Below, piece after piece: positions 47,501 through 59,402 of a stretch of DNA of 64,000 nt. The notes below the pieces were generated by a model that saw only the letters and a program-made list of their open reading frames with translations, did not search any database and was not told the origin of the DNA. The stretch lies in the NCBI GenBank assembly GCA_027625915.1, contig JANTQA010000036.1:11429001-11493000 (forward strand), written 5' to 3'. The stretch is from Anaeramoeba flamelloides (lineage: Eukaryota > Metamonada > Anaeramoebidae). The position numbers and the translations under genes are program-made. Numbering within the stretch: the first letter of the stretch is position 1; each line of letters starts with the position of its first letter.

Positions 47501-49923
47501 GGAACTTTAAAAGAAACCATTGGCTGACAATCGTGTTACATTCGTCAGTAATTGTTAAGGTGATGTTGTAATCTTTGGGATCGTTAATCAAGCCAGTCCA
47601 CATGACTTGGTTCCTTTGTTGCCTGTCCTGAGAATTTTTGGGTCTTACAACAAGAAAGGAGAGATCGGCGTCCAAGTTGTCAGATTCAAATTGCAGCGGG
47701 TTGGAATAGTCACTAGCGCCGCCTTGATACACAACAGTGTTGGGTGGCATTAAGAAGGTAAATCTTGTCCCACGTGTGACGATTTGATCTTGGATCGGGT
47801 TTTCAATGTCCAGAAGTCCAGAACTGGGGCACCTTGAACCCGGCGTTATTATAACAAGCCCGAAAATATCTGAGTTTGTTTCCCCGCATTGGTTCATGAC
47901 AGATAATTGAACAAAGATTTCTTGATTGGCACTGGGCGCCATCCCCCAAAATTCTAAATCCACAGGATCAAAATTAATCCAATCAGGTAACGAGTCGCCA
48001 CTATCTAAAGATGCCCGGTAATAAAACTGGTCGTTGCTGGAAGACTTTTGAAAATACTTTGATCCCGAGAGGTGGAAGGAAAAACGCTCATTCGTTTCCA
48101 GATGATGATCTTCAATGCTGCCAATCTGGGTTATTCCATTAGAGCAGGATGTGGTCTTGACTGTTTGTAAATTAAAGCAAGTTTTTGATTCCAAAAAGCA
48201 TTCGTTTTCATAAGTTAAACAGATCCGTAATGCGCTCTCAAAGATCGTATTGTTCGCCCTAATTTTAAACTGTGATTTCAATTCGTCATAAATTAAATAC
48301 TCGGGTAACGCTATTCCATTCGATTGGATCGCCCGAATATTGAGGATGGGATAAGTTGAATCATAGTTTTTAAAAATTGGTGTTTTCAATCTCCATACAA
48401 GGTCTGTTGTTTGGTTGATAAACGAGACATCCTTCAATTGGAATTCGCTTTCCGCGATCGGGAATTTGATCTTAAGGCACCTGACGGTCTTATTGTTATT
48501 CGTTGGATTCTGAGAAACGAACCCCATGGTGATCTCGTTCCGGTACCGATCGTGATCAACGTTGTTGTTAATCGAGAGCATTGCAGAGACTGGGTAAGTG
48601 CCATTTGCGGTGCTGATCTCGATCGCATCTGTTAGATAAATTGTGGGGTTGGCGACAGTGCCGATGAGCCTTGTAAGGATGATTTCGCCTTCCGAATCTT
48701 CGGCGGGTGACATCCATGAGACGGCAAAGGCTGACAGCTGTTCAACAGCAACGATGCTAGGCAGGTGTTGCCTTCCGGTTTGTTGAGAATTAATTACAAA
48801 CTCTTCAATTAAAATCGTATGTTGGTAGTCCAGGATTGTCCCATGGATGTTACACTCGTTGGGATCGCTACACGTCTCCCAGGTAACCATATATCTCTCA
48901 ACATTCTTTAAAATGGCAACCTTCGCCTTCTGTACCGAGTAGTGGCTTAGCAGATTGATCTGGAAGATCTCATACTTGGATTCGGTTTCAAAATCATAGA
49001 CAACAGTATTGATCGAATCTCCTGTCCCGCCATAATATTTCGTGAAAGCTATTACATACTCATTACTCGAGGGTATCTGGACACCATGTGGTTCCATGTT
49101 TCTATAATCACTTGAAGAAACCAAATTTTGCGGCACTCTAGTCGTGTGATCCACCAAATTAAACTGCTGAATATAGATCACTTCATCGGACAAGCCAGGT
49201 TTCGAAACCCAAACTAAGTCGCAATGAATGTTGTCCTCTCTGCAGATGATCACAGGGTCAGTGTCGTCGTCTCCTATACTAACCTCCCACCATTTGTTGA
49301 TCCTTTGGCCACTGCTGGACACCACTTGCAAGTCAATTTTCCATTTTGTGCCGTCGTATCGGTTATAGCCCAACAAGAAATATTCATTCCCATTGATTGT
49401 TTCCTCATCGCTTGTTCCAACAGAGCCCTTCTGCTGAGCAAAGGTCCCCAAGACAGGCAATTTAGCAAAAGTGCTTGAGCCATCCTCAGAAAGCAAAACC
49501 TCTTCTCCATTGCGATTCAGATTCTGATCAAAGGATTGCCCATATACCCTCTCCATACCGCTACCAGTAGTCTCATACGCAAAAAAGACTTGGCCATTCG
49601 GAAACGTTGTAAGAAAGCAATTTGATTGGTTAACCCCTGAAGTAAAGGAAACATCAAATTCTTCAATTATGTATTTCGGTGTTGGACAATATTCACAATC
49701 TTTTAAGAGTGTAGTACATTTACGATAGTTAAGTATATTTTTTTTTTTTTGTTTTTTTTTTGGGACAAGGTTAAAGTTGTTTTGGATTTGGAAGTTAGGT
49801 TAGATTGTTTTAAAATTAAAAGTGTTCAATTCGAGTTCTCAGACACTAAACAAAAAGAATTATTTTACGGACTAATGAGATTAACAGTAAAAAGGAAAAA
49901 GCTCTAAAAAATTTAAAAGTCAT
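41565..49923 (-). CDS. Giant Cys-rich multi-pass surface receptor, 2729 aa
   Basis: Two exons: 49923-49869 and 49699-41565 (8190 bases together, in phase), joined over a 169-base intron (GTAAAA…TTAAAAG). Exon 1 encodes MTFKFFRAFSFLLLISLV, a clear signal peptide; the joint gives LVHCEYCPTP. The outer part has hemolysin-like repeats around W-x-DG-GIYGR motifs (~30-440 and ~760-1150), cadherin-like putative-Ig segments (~540-740 and ~1170-1250; LPDWINFDP…WGMAP) and a probable beta-helix (~1250-1680). Then come ~19 GCC2/GCC3 (ephrin-receptor-like) 17-residue units, C-x2-C spaced (~1766-2088), and a Cys-rich cap (GYTGEKCGQCVTGFY). About 8-9 membrane helices follow (~2195-2590) with the WELFVISRK motif, and a Lys-rich cytoplasmic tail. 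Such layouts are common in ciliates, oomycetes and amoebae; channel, receptor and adhesion roles are all possible. Codons are less AT-biased than in neighbouring genes. Confidence 0.9.
43490..44457 (-). repeat. 153-bp higher-order repeat coding Cys-rich units
   Basis: The 17-residue Cys units are arranged in threes (PAGTY…, PGTYQDSEG…, PVGYFQ…). Neighbouring triplets are alike at DNA level: GGCAGCGAGTGGCTT recurs at 44006 and 44159, 153 bases apart. This points to recent tandem duplication or conversion within the array. Confidence 0.85.
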
Positions 49924-52509
49924 CTGTCACCCAAATGAGAAAAAATAATTGTGTTTTATTTGGGATTATCCCAAAAATGTGAAAAAGGAGGTGGTCTAGT
50001 TTAACCTTTTTTCTATTCTTTCTTTCAAAAACTTGAATTTATTAATTCTTTTGGAACGATATTTGTATTTTTTTCTTTTTCCTTCTTTTTCTATTTAGTT
50101 TTATATATTTCATTTATTAACAATGTACGATTAACTAGAAGAAGGGTGTGTTTCAAAATGGTTTTTAAGACAATCCGAAATAATTTATCTTCTAAACAAG
50201 AAAAGTACTTTTTTTACCAAAAAAAAAAATCGAAAAAAAGTTCATAATATTATTAGATCCTAATTTCTAATCACAACAGAATCTTAAAGCACTTTGTGTT
50301 TTTCTTTTTCAGAATTACTCTTCTAAAGTTTGAAAAATTCGAATATCTTTTTTTTTTCGCAAAAGTTATAAAAACTTTTGATTTAATAAAGTTGTTATAG
50401 CATGTTAAAAAAGGGTTTTTAGAGTGATCAAACAGTTTGGAAAACTTTTATTGTGTTTCTTATTTTTATCATCAGGTTGAATAGAAACCAATTGGTTCAA
50501 CGAAATATTAGTATTTGGGTTGTACAAACCTAAAGCAAACTTGTCACAAATCGAAAAAATAATGGAAATTTCTTATTTAACTTATTGTTTTCAAAAGAAC
50601 CCTTTCAAATTTGGTCAAAAAGGAGTTTCAAATTAAAAGTCCTTGCTTCTCTTTTTAAGAAAACTTTCACTCCCAACTGATCAACAGAAGGTGGCAACAA
50701 ACACTAGTAAATCTGTCATATAGGTCTCTAAAAGTTCTATTATTCAAAAAAAAATTTGAAAACTGTAAAGGATCAAATTGGTAAATTTTTCTCAATAATT
50801 TAGTTAGTTTTTACAAGCAATTTGTGAAAAGTAAAAAAAAAAATTTTAAAGTTTATCGGAAATTTATTAACACCTTCAAGAAAATTTCAATAAAATAGAC
50901 TAAAAAGTTTCAGAGTCTTGAAATTGAAAAACGAAGTAAAAACCTGATTACTTAAAACCAGACTTACTTTAAAAACTATTTTCCAAAATAAATTATTGTT
51001 TTTATAAAAGTTTGATCCATTTTTCACAACAGATTATTGAAGATCAAAATCCAAACTTTCAGAAATATATGAAAAAAAAAATATTTTCTTTGAAAGAAAG
51101 ATTAAAATCTTATATTTGTAAAGGAAGTGTTCCAAAATACACTTAAAAAATAAAGACACAAAGTTTTAAAATTACCCAATTGAACAGATCTTCTTAGTTT
51201 CAAAAGAATTATTTATTTATTTGGGAATTGATAAAAAAATCGAATTTTTTGGGTCAAAGAACAGTTCAAATCAATTTTTTTCTAATAGTTTGAAAAAAAA
51301 AATCCGAAAAAAAACAACCAAACCTTCAAATTTAAATCTCCCAAAATACTTTTTTAAAAACTGGAAAATTCAACTTACCATCTAGGGAAATACTTTTTAA
51401 TTTGATTATTTTAATTTAATAATTAATTACCCAAACTTAATTCTTTCAGTCAGTTATTAACAATCCAATATTAGACAAACCAAATAAATTTCGGGTTTAT
51501 TAGTATTTCTCAATTTTTTAAAGATTTTCAAAACAAATAAAACGAATTTAAAATAATAAGACAAAATAAAATAAAAAATATATCAATATTTAGTAATATT
51601 TTCTTTTAGGGACTAGTTTCTATATTTTTTTTTGACTAATTTCTAAATAAGGATTCTGTATTAAGAAATATGATTAATATCGAAAATAAACTGGATTTTT
51701 CAAATCTTAGTGATTGGCAAAATTGTTTCTCAATCTCGATTAAATTTAGGTAAAAAAATTGAATAGAGATTAGTCTCTTATAGATCTAGTTATTTAGAGT
51801 AGATTTGTTCCTTACTGGAGCAATGACTTGAAACCATAAAAATTATATAGATAAAAATAGACCATCTTTTGATTGACAACATTCAAAGAATAAAAAAAAA
51901 TTAAATTAGGATCTCATTAAAAAAATCAATTAATAAAAAGAAAAATTTTGAGAGGATCTTATTGGCATAAAATCCAAAACAAAAAAAAAGTTTAAAAGTG
52001 AATTCTAATTCCAAAAAATAAAATTTATAAAAAAAATCAATTTTTTCTTTTTTTAAATTTCCAAATGTTTAAATTTCTTCAATTTGAAAAAAATTGTTCT
52101 ATTTAAGTAAAAAAAAACAATTTAATTCAATTTAAACTGGTTTGTGGTTATTATGCAACCCTCTACATTGACCAAGTAAGGATTATATATTATTCTTTCT
52201 AGAAAAATAACTCTTTGGAGAAATAGAAGAAAATAAAAAATCTTATCCAACATCTTAAAAAGTGCCCAAAAAGATTAGAAAACTTGAAACTGATATAATT
52301 GCTTTCATAATTATCAATAAAACCATTCAAATTGGAAATTGGGTGCCGATCCTTGGTACTTTTTACTAAAAATGCCATCTTTTTTCATTCTTGATTTTTG
52401 GAGAACGATCTCTCATTGTGTCGATATTTTTTGATTTATAAGACCTCATAAAAATCAATAAAAATTTTTTAAACATCAGAAAATTATTTGTAACTGTAAG
52501 GCTTCAGTC
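49924..52509. other. Gene-free stretch upstream of the receptor gene
   Basis: AT-rich DNA with the presumed receptor promoter at its left end. I see no exon, RNA gene or clear transposon in these 2.6 kb. Confidence 0.4.
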
Positions 52510-52960
52510 CTTAAGGAATTAGTGTCACCATAGATTTCTCTATAATCAAAGTGTGTTGTAATTGGGTGTAAATTATATTAGTACACCATAGGTTCAAATA
52601 GCTCTAAAAAAATCTATTATAACTCTTATTGCACAATAAATTATTCCATTTTTTACTAATGATCACAATTAAAAAAGTTTCATTTTGAAAAATTTTTTTT
52701 TAATTCCTTTTCCTAATCTAAAAATAGAAACCCAAAATACAGTATTTTGGTATTTAATAATTTAGATTTAGAACTTCCAAAAGTAACTATTTTAATAATT
52801 TTTGGTTTTCAAAGATTAACTCAATAATCATCAACATAAAAGTACAAAGGATGATTAGTTTTGTTTGCTTTTGATAAAGGTACTTGTATCATCAATGTAT
52901 TTGCATGATTTGAGAAATAATTTGTCAAAAATATTTATTAGTTAATTATTTAATTTTTTA

Positions 52961-52977
52961 ATAAAAACCAATTTTTT
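52961..52977. repeat. Target-site duplication, left copy
   Basis: ATAAAAACCAATTTTTT, repeated exactly at 53781-53797 on the other side of the LINE. Confidence 0.75.
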
Positions 52978-53780
52978 GAATTTATTATCTTATTAAATAT
53001 AAAAGAATTCAACACAACAAATAAAAAATTATTAATAAAAAATTTATTAAAATTAATAATTCTTATTGAATTCAAAAATTGGAAACTAACAAAAATCAAC
53101 AACTTCCAAATTGAATATTGGATTAAAAAATCTTTTAATTATTCTTATATTTCAATATTTGATAATTATAATTACTCCAATTCAAATAACGGAAAAGTAG
53201 AAATTTCCAATTTATTAAAAAACACTAATTTATTTATCAAACCAAATTAATAATAATATTGATTACAATGAATGATTTAAAATGGACTTTTACAAAAATT
53301 GATAATCCTTTCAATTATCCAATAATTATAAAAAATAAATTCAAACTAAATCCAACAAATAAAATAAATTTTTCATTTAAACTGGAAAGCTTCAAAAACA
53401 ATTCTAAAATTTCGAAATTTTACTAATTGTTTAAATAGGTACTCTTATGTAACAAGTAAAAATAAAAAATAAAAATTGTGATTTATGTAAAGAAAAGTTA
53501 AATATTGATATCATTGAAGATTTCGATCATTTTTTATGGGACTGTCCGGCCTATAAAATAAATCGAAAAAATCTGGACATCTGAATTTTTTGAAAAAATA
53601 AAAAAATTAATAATATCAGAGATATTATTAATAAAAAAGAATTCATCATATATATTATCATTAGTAAGTGATAATAAAATTTGTGATTCTTTAACAAAAT
53701 TTCTAAAAAAAAGTTTAGAAATTAGGGCACACAGGAGAAAAGCAATTTTCTCTCTTCAAAAATAAAAAAAAAAAAAAAAA
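52978..53780 (+). mobile_element. 5'-truncated LINE with poly(A) tail
   Basis: About 800 bases. The 3' part encodes the terminal zinc-knuckle of a non-LTR retrotransposon protein, CDLCKEKLN…FDHFLWDCPAY (C-x2-C-x13-H-x4-C), then LTKFLKKSLEIRAHRRKAIF and a stop, directly followed by an A-rich tail (53761-53780). The upstream part reads FKNWKLTKINNFQIEYW in another frame, so the coding sequence has several frameshifts and stops (for example TAA after LFIKPN and TGA after LDI). The core polymerase is missing. The insertion is flanked by a 17-base target duplication. Confidence 0.8.
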
Positions 53781-53797
53781 ATAAAAACCAATTTTTT
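53781..53797. repeat. Target-site duplication, right copy
   Basis: Same 17 bases as 52961-52977, starting right after the A tail. Confidence 0.75.
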
Positions 53798-54090
53798 ATT
53801 AACTAATCTACATTTCGCCACAAATTTAAGAAAGATATTTTATGACTTTGTAGTCTGAATATTGATAATTCAACCTTTAAATTTATGGCGAAATGCATAT
53901 TTTATTCTGAAATTGCTGGGTTTTTTACTTAATATATGATCATTTTTAATTGACGAGATAAACAAATATTATTACTTGACTAATCGATTTTTTAGATGCA
54001 TTCGAAACATGTAGCACGAATGTGGTTAGGGCCAATAACAAAATATTTTGATTCTAGGCTTCTCCTTGGTAGTGACTAATCCCTTTTACC

Positions 54091-56195
54091 TGTAAAAAGT
54101 ATAATGTGATTATTCAGTACAAGCGTTCAAATTAATCTTTTCTTTTTGTTTAAACCAAAAGAATTGAGAAAAAAAACCAAACTATTCAAATAAAAATTGT
54201 CCCTAAAATACTTTTTGAAAATTAATCAAAGATAACTTAGAAACTGATACATAAATACTTTTTAATTTGATCAACTTTAATCAATAATTAATTACCACAG
54301 TCTTGGTATTCTAGTTAGTTAGTAATAACGCAAAGATTCAACTTAACTATGAGATTTTACAATTTTGTCCGAATTTTCGAAATATTGTCAAATAAATAAA
54401 ATCAAATCAAATTAATAAAACAAATAATAATAATAAACAATAAATATTTTCAAATGACTTATTGAATAAGATCGATTCAATGTTTATATTATTGATATTT
54501 GAAAAAGAATAATATCGGTTCTTTTAAATTTCAATAATTGAATTAAATTATTGAAAATAAAATAAAAGAATAATTTTTTTCAATCTTCAAATATTCAATT
54601 TTTTATTTATTTATTATTTTTTTATTTGTAAAATAAAGGTTAAAGTTTTAATTGTATTTTAAAATTCAAAGATCAGAAATTACTAATAGTGAGATTCATA
54701 TAAGGGGTTCATAACACTATAACTACCACTGAGATTGTAATAAGTGATAGTTTATTCAAAATTATATTGGTGTTTTCAATTTCTAGATTTCCAAAAAAAA
54801 ATTAAAAAAAAAAATCCACAACTTTTATTTTGCTAATATCAACAATTAAAATTTCAGAGAAAATAATCTTAAAATAAAATTAAATTTGGAGAAATTTATT
54901 TAATTTTTTTATGGAGATTAATTTTTTGAGATATTAAACTAAACCCATTCACTTTGTATTTTGATATTATATTTATAATAACACTTTGTATTTATTTGAT
55001 TCTTACCATATCAGTAAATATTCACTTAATATAAATATTCAAGAGTTCTCAAAAAATAATAATAATAATTATGTTTTTATACAATTCAATTTTAAAAAAG
55101 ATCATTCCCGGTTTTATTAGCATTTCTTTTGGAAATTTTTATTTAGTAGTGTCAAACTTTTAAAAGGCAATATATTTTATTTGATAATACTCTTAATAGC
55201 ATTAAAAAAGGAAAATACTAATTAGTTAAATTCTTGTTTTTTTCGATTTATCTTTTTTGAAATTTTTTAGTAAATTATTTATTATTAATAAAACAATAAA
55301 CCTCATTTTGTTTTTATCTTGCAAAAATACCTTAATATTTATGAGATAATTATTTTGAATTTTAATAAATACAAATATATACTTATTTTATAAGTGTTAA
55401 ACTAGGATTGATGGTATTAATTTTTTTTTAAAAAATATTTACTCAACTTCAACCCATCAATATAACAAAATTAACTCCATTTCACAAAATTGGGCCCGCC
55501 AGTAATAAAAAATTCACTTTGTTTTTAAGAATCAAGCAAACTTAAATACTTTAGAAATACTAGAAATAACAAATTTGGAATAGGGTCCATAATTATAAAT
55601 AAAATACTTGAACAAACCTTAAATTAAAAAAAAATGTTGAAAAAATTTTTGAACCTCTTTAATTGGAACCTATCGTGCAAAATTCTCAATTTCTTTGGAA
55701 AATTTAAATTTTTGACAATAATATTTTTTAATTTTAAATGTATGAATTTTTTAAAAACATACAAAGTCTCAATTTTCTTAATGTTAATTTGGGGTTTCAA
55801 ACATTTTTTTATTGTTGATTTAAAGTATCAATTTGTTATAAATGTTAATTAGCACAATATGTGACCGAATAAATGATTTTTTACAATTTTTGAAAAATCA
55901 ATTTTATAAAAACTACTAAATTCAGATTATTTTTTTTAAAAATTTTACTTAAATTTGCATTACTCGATTTTTTAATAAGGTGTGAAAAAAGGGTAAAAAA
56001 TAATTGTATAAATATGGGATTAACTTTGTGCAATTTGTTGAACTTTCAAAATCTTCTTTGGTATATAATATATTCAAATGGGGCATTTCATAAGTATAAA
56101 AAGAATAATTGAATTTAAAAAATATTCTATTTTTTTAATAATCTTTCTTTCGGGTTTTTCCCCCCCTGTTTCAAGGTGTGGATAATTTTTAATTT
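54091..56195. other. Gene-free AT-rich stretch
   Basis: I see no coding exon or RNA gene. A 72-codon open stretch at 55634-55852 (+) is Phe/Leu/Lys-rich and looks like chance. Confidence 0.35.
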
Positions 56196-56330
56196 GGCCA
56201 TCTTAATGATATAATTTTTTTTTTTTTGCTTTAATATTTTAATTATTTTTCTTCTTCTCTTTTTTATTTAGTAAATTTTCTTTGATTAATACTTTGTCAG
56301 AATAAATAAATATAAATATTCTATTTTTTT
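56196..56330. repeat. Dispersed repeat, copy 2 (partner at 1.27 kb)
   Basis: Matches 1270-1395 in the same direction, with the T run expanded here. Non-coding. From 56331 to 58063 I see only AT-rich DNA. Confidence 0.5.
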
Positions 56331-58063
56331 AAGGTTTTTTTTAATAATAAACAACATTTTCATTGAATACTATTAATTCTAAAATAAAAAGATAAAATTT
56401 TTCATTCAGCTTTTCATAGAATCGCATTTCAAAAATTAAAATAAATAATCAAAAACCCCAATTCTAAAAGGGAATTAATCAATTGAGCTGAATTTAAGAA
56501 TTAAAAATTTTATATGATTTAAAAATCTTTTTTTAGAAAGCTGAATAAAAAATTTTGTTCCATTTATTTTACAACAAATAATATTAAGAAAACAATATGT
56601 TAGATCCTGCAGTAATAACCTTCATAATTCACAAGATTGCGAATTAACAATCAAAAGAATAAAATAAACTTTTTATTTTTTTTTAATGGAAAAAAATTTC
56701 TCATTTTCGAACACAAACGAATTTTATCTTACAATGTTAATTTCACAACTAATTTTACGAATTGTCAAAAATATTTATGTTAAAAAAGAAATAACATCAA
56801 ATTTTAAATAAATAATTATTCTTCAAAAATAAAAAAAAAAATTTATATTTTTTTTTATCTACCTATTTTCTCACAACTTTTAATCAAAAAATCAAATTAA
56901 CCAAAAGGGGAATTATATTTTCACCATAGAGACCTCTCCGAAGAATTTTTGAGAACTGTCCACATTTAAACATTTCTTATTAAAAATAAAGGAAAAATTC
57001 GTAGTTCTCTTCAAAATACAATCCTGAACTAATATCAAGACATTTTGGTTGTTTTCATTGTCTAGTTGTCTTTTATTATATTAATAAAAAACCTTGTAAC
57101 TAAGAGATCAAAAAAAAACAGATTAATAATTTGAATTTTAGACAAAAAAAAATTGAAAAAAAATTAAAATAAAGCGAAAAACAAAAGAGTCCAAATTATA
57201 TAACAATAATAATTTGAAATTGTGTATTTCAAAAAAGAGTTATTTATTTCTCAAAATTTTACAAAAAATAATTATATATTCTCTTCTTGTAGAACCATTT
57301 GATTAAACAATTCACCAAATTAATCAAAAAATATGGCTTTGAGAATTTGTCATTCAAAATTCGAATCAAGTGATTTTCTGAAAGTAAAAATAGGTCAAAA
57401 AACTGTCTATTTCCAACTTTGGAACAACCTTTAGAAAATCAAAACAACTGAGAAGATCCAGTTGTCGTTGAAAAAATGATTTCCATTCAAATTTAGTTCA
57501 TTTCAATAAGTGAATTAAAAACTTTTTTTTTAACTTTATTTAAAATCGAACGAATGGAAATATTTGGTGTTTAGAGAATTAACAAACACTATTCGGAAAA
57601 GTAAAACAAAAATTGAAATTCTTATGTTTCAAAAAGGTGAAAATCAAGAGTTTTTTTTTTTCATTCTCAAACTGATCATTTAGACATTTAGAACCTTGTT
57701 GTTGATTGTGTGAATAGTTTAGAGTTATAACCTTTCAAAAAATGTCTGTAATTCAAATTGAGAAAAACTTTTTTGAAATGGAATAATTTTTGCTTGTTTT
57801 TATTGTCAAATTCCATTTTAATTAAAATAAAAAAAAAAAAGGAATATATTTTTTTTAAGGATCATAAATCTTCTGAAATCACAATTAAATTTTTTGTAAA
57901 AATTCGTGAAATATTTGTGGTTCTTTTTTAGAATCAATTTTGCAAAATTTGTAATCCTTTTTTACGATCATAAAATGTTTGGACAAAAATTTTGTTTTCA
58001 ATAAAAGACTCTTCCTACACTGACATTCTATTGTTTTGATCAACAAGTTAATCAAATCGAAAA

Positions 58064-58310
58064 ATGGAATTTGAAAAAATAATCAGTTTTTCAAATCAAA
58101 AAGAAGAAATTATGAAAATTGATCTACAATTATCTGAACACAAACCAGATCTTTTTTTATGGTAAAAATTTGAAAGTATTTATTCAAAAAATCTAAAAGA
58201 AATTTCTGATTTTCTTGGAATAAGAAACAATTTAAAGCACCCAAGGTGCCGGAAATTGGTTTACCTCAGAGGAACAGAAAATTTTTCAACTTTTCGACTT
58301 TGTCAAATTA
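58064..58310 (+). pseudogene. Possible Myb/SANT-like gene relic
   Basis: From ATG 58064 a frame reads MEFEKIISFSNQKEEIMKID…KPDLFLW, hits TAA at 58163, and continues in the same frame KFESIYSKNLKEISDFLGIR-NNLKHP. The part SKNLKEISDFLGIRN resembles the turn and third helix of SANT/Myb repeats (K-x-IS-x-FLGTRT). A second stretch in another frame, NWFTSEEQKIFQLFDF, resembles the first helix. With one stop and a frame change it would be a broken copy, or exons of a gene I cannot join. GC content is locally raised. Confidence 0.25.
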
Positions 58311-58421
58311 TAATTGGTAACCAAAATACAATTTTTTTGATTTATTTTCTCTAAACTTTCTCACAAAACATTTTGAACAAGTTTTGAAAAGACCACGATT
58401 GAAGAACAAACATTTCTCCAA

Positions 58422-58737
58422 ATGAACACAAACAACAATTCCTTTCAAGTGAACAAATCGGCCCACTTCACTTCGCCATTGACAGAAGAAAGAAACAAGA
58501 AAATCAATCAATTTATGAACGCAACTGATTGTAAACTCGCTGATTCGATACATTACCTTTGGTTTTCAGATTGGGATTTGCAGGTTTGTTTTTACTTTTC
58601 AAACACCCTCTCATTTTTAAATCTATCTTCTCTTCTTCTGATTCCAAAAGTTTTTTTTTTTTTTTTTTTTTATTTTTTTTTTTTGATTTTGTAATTTTTC
58701 AAAAAATATTTTTCTCAAGGCTTTAAAAAATATTTAA
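58422..58737 (+). CDS. Small UBA-like domain protein (~59 aa, two exons)
   Basis: Exon 1, 58422-58583, starts at ATG (MNTNNNSFQV) and ends WFSDWDLQ at CAG|GTTTGT. The proposed exon 2, 58720-58737, follows TTTTTCTCAAG and adds ALKNI before TAA; the intron is 136 bases. Residues ~23-59, EERNKKINQFMNATDCKLAD…YLWFSDWDLQALKNI, match the UBA-like (TAP-C/UAS-type) fold found at the N-terminus of p47/UBXN and FAF proteins, including the QFM-x-AT, A-x-x-YL and WDLE/Q positions. Such domains bind ubiquitin. No UBX or other partner domain is visible downstream, so this is either a minimal protein or the first exon of a gene whose later exons I cannot see. Confidence 0.5.
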
Positions 58738-59370
58738 AGTTGGGGTTTTCCTCCAAGAAGTTTGGTTGTAATTAAGAAAAAAATATTTTAGAAGAAAAAA
58801 ATTAAAACTTTTTGAACATATCTTTTTGTGACAAAATTCAGAATGACGAATTCAAAATTAATTGCAAAGGGATTTTCTTCAAGAAAATTTTTTGCCTTCA
58901 TCTCACTTTTTTTTTTTTGTTTTGATCGCAATTGTCACCATTAAAACTTTATAAGTTTTTTTTTTTTTTTTCTTTTAAAGTCACTTATTGTTTTTGACGA
59001 ACTTCTTGTTCTTGAACAAAAAAGTCAATTTAAATCAAACCTATGTACTTATTTCTGAATTGATCTTTTTTTTTTTTTTTTTTTTTAAACAAAATAGTTC
59101 AACAGTTAAAAAATTAAATACATTATAATTTCGCTTTTGGATCCAAACTAAAAACCGTTTTAATATAACTCCAAGAAGCGAAAATTTGTCAACAGTCAAA
59201 GCTTATAAACCTATATTTATTTTGCTTGATGTTAATTGTATTTTATTAAAATTCCTTCTCCTTGTTCAAAATCGTGAACACGTTACCAAGTTTTGACGAT
59301 ATTCTTTTTCAAAAAAAAAAAAAACAATTCGGCCTGGCTGTGTTTCGTTTTTTGAATAATTCGTTCACTC

Positions 59371-59402
<32 letters not shown>

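Larger units (their letters stand above)
52510..54090. mobile_element. DNA element R3, copy 3, split by a LINE insertion
   Basis: Inverted relative to the 5505 copy. The left end CTTAAGGAATTAGTGTCACC matches that copy's right end. The right end GGCTTCTCCTTGGTAGTGAC-TAATCCC matches its left end on the other strand. Removing the LINE at 52978-53780 and one target duplication leaves ~760 bases, the family length. Confidence 0.65.

Noticed and set aside
53990-54080. A GC-richer 28-codon frame after TTTTTTAG starting ATG CAT TCG, looking like an isolated exon
   Set aside because: It aligns with the inverted terminal region of the R3 copies at 5505 and 16418, so it is transposon end sequence and not an exon.
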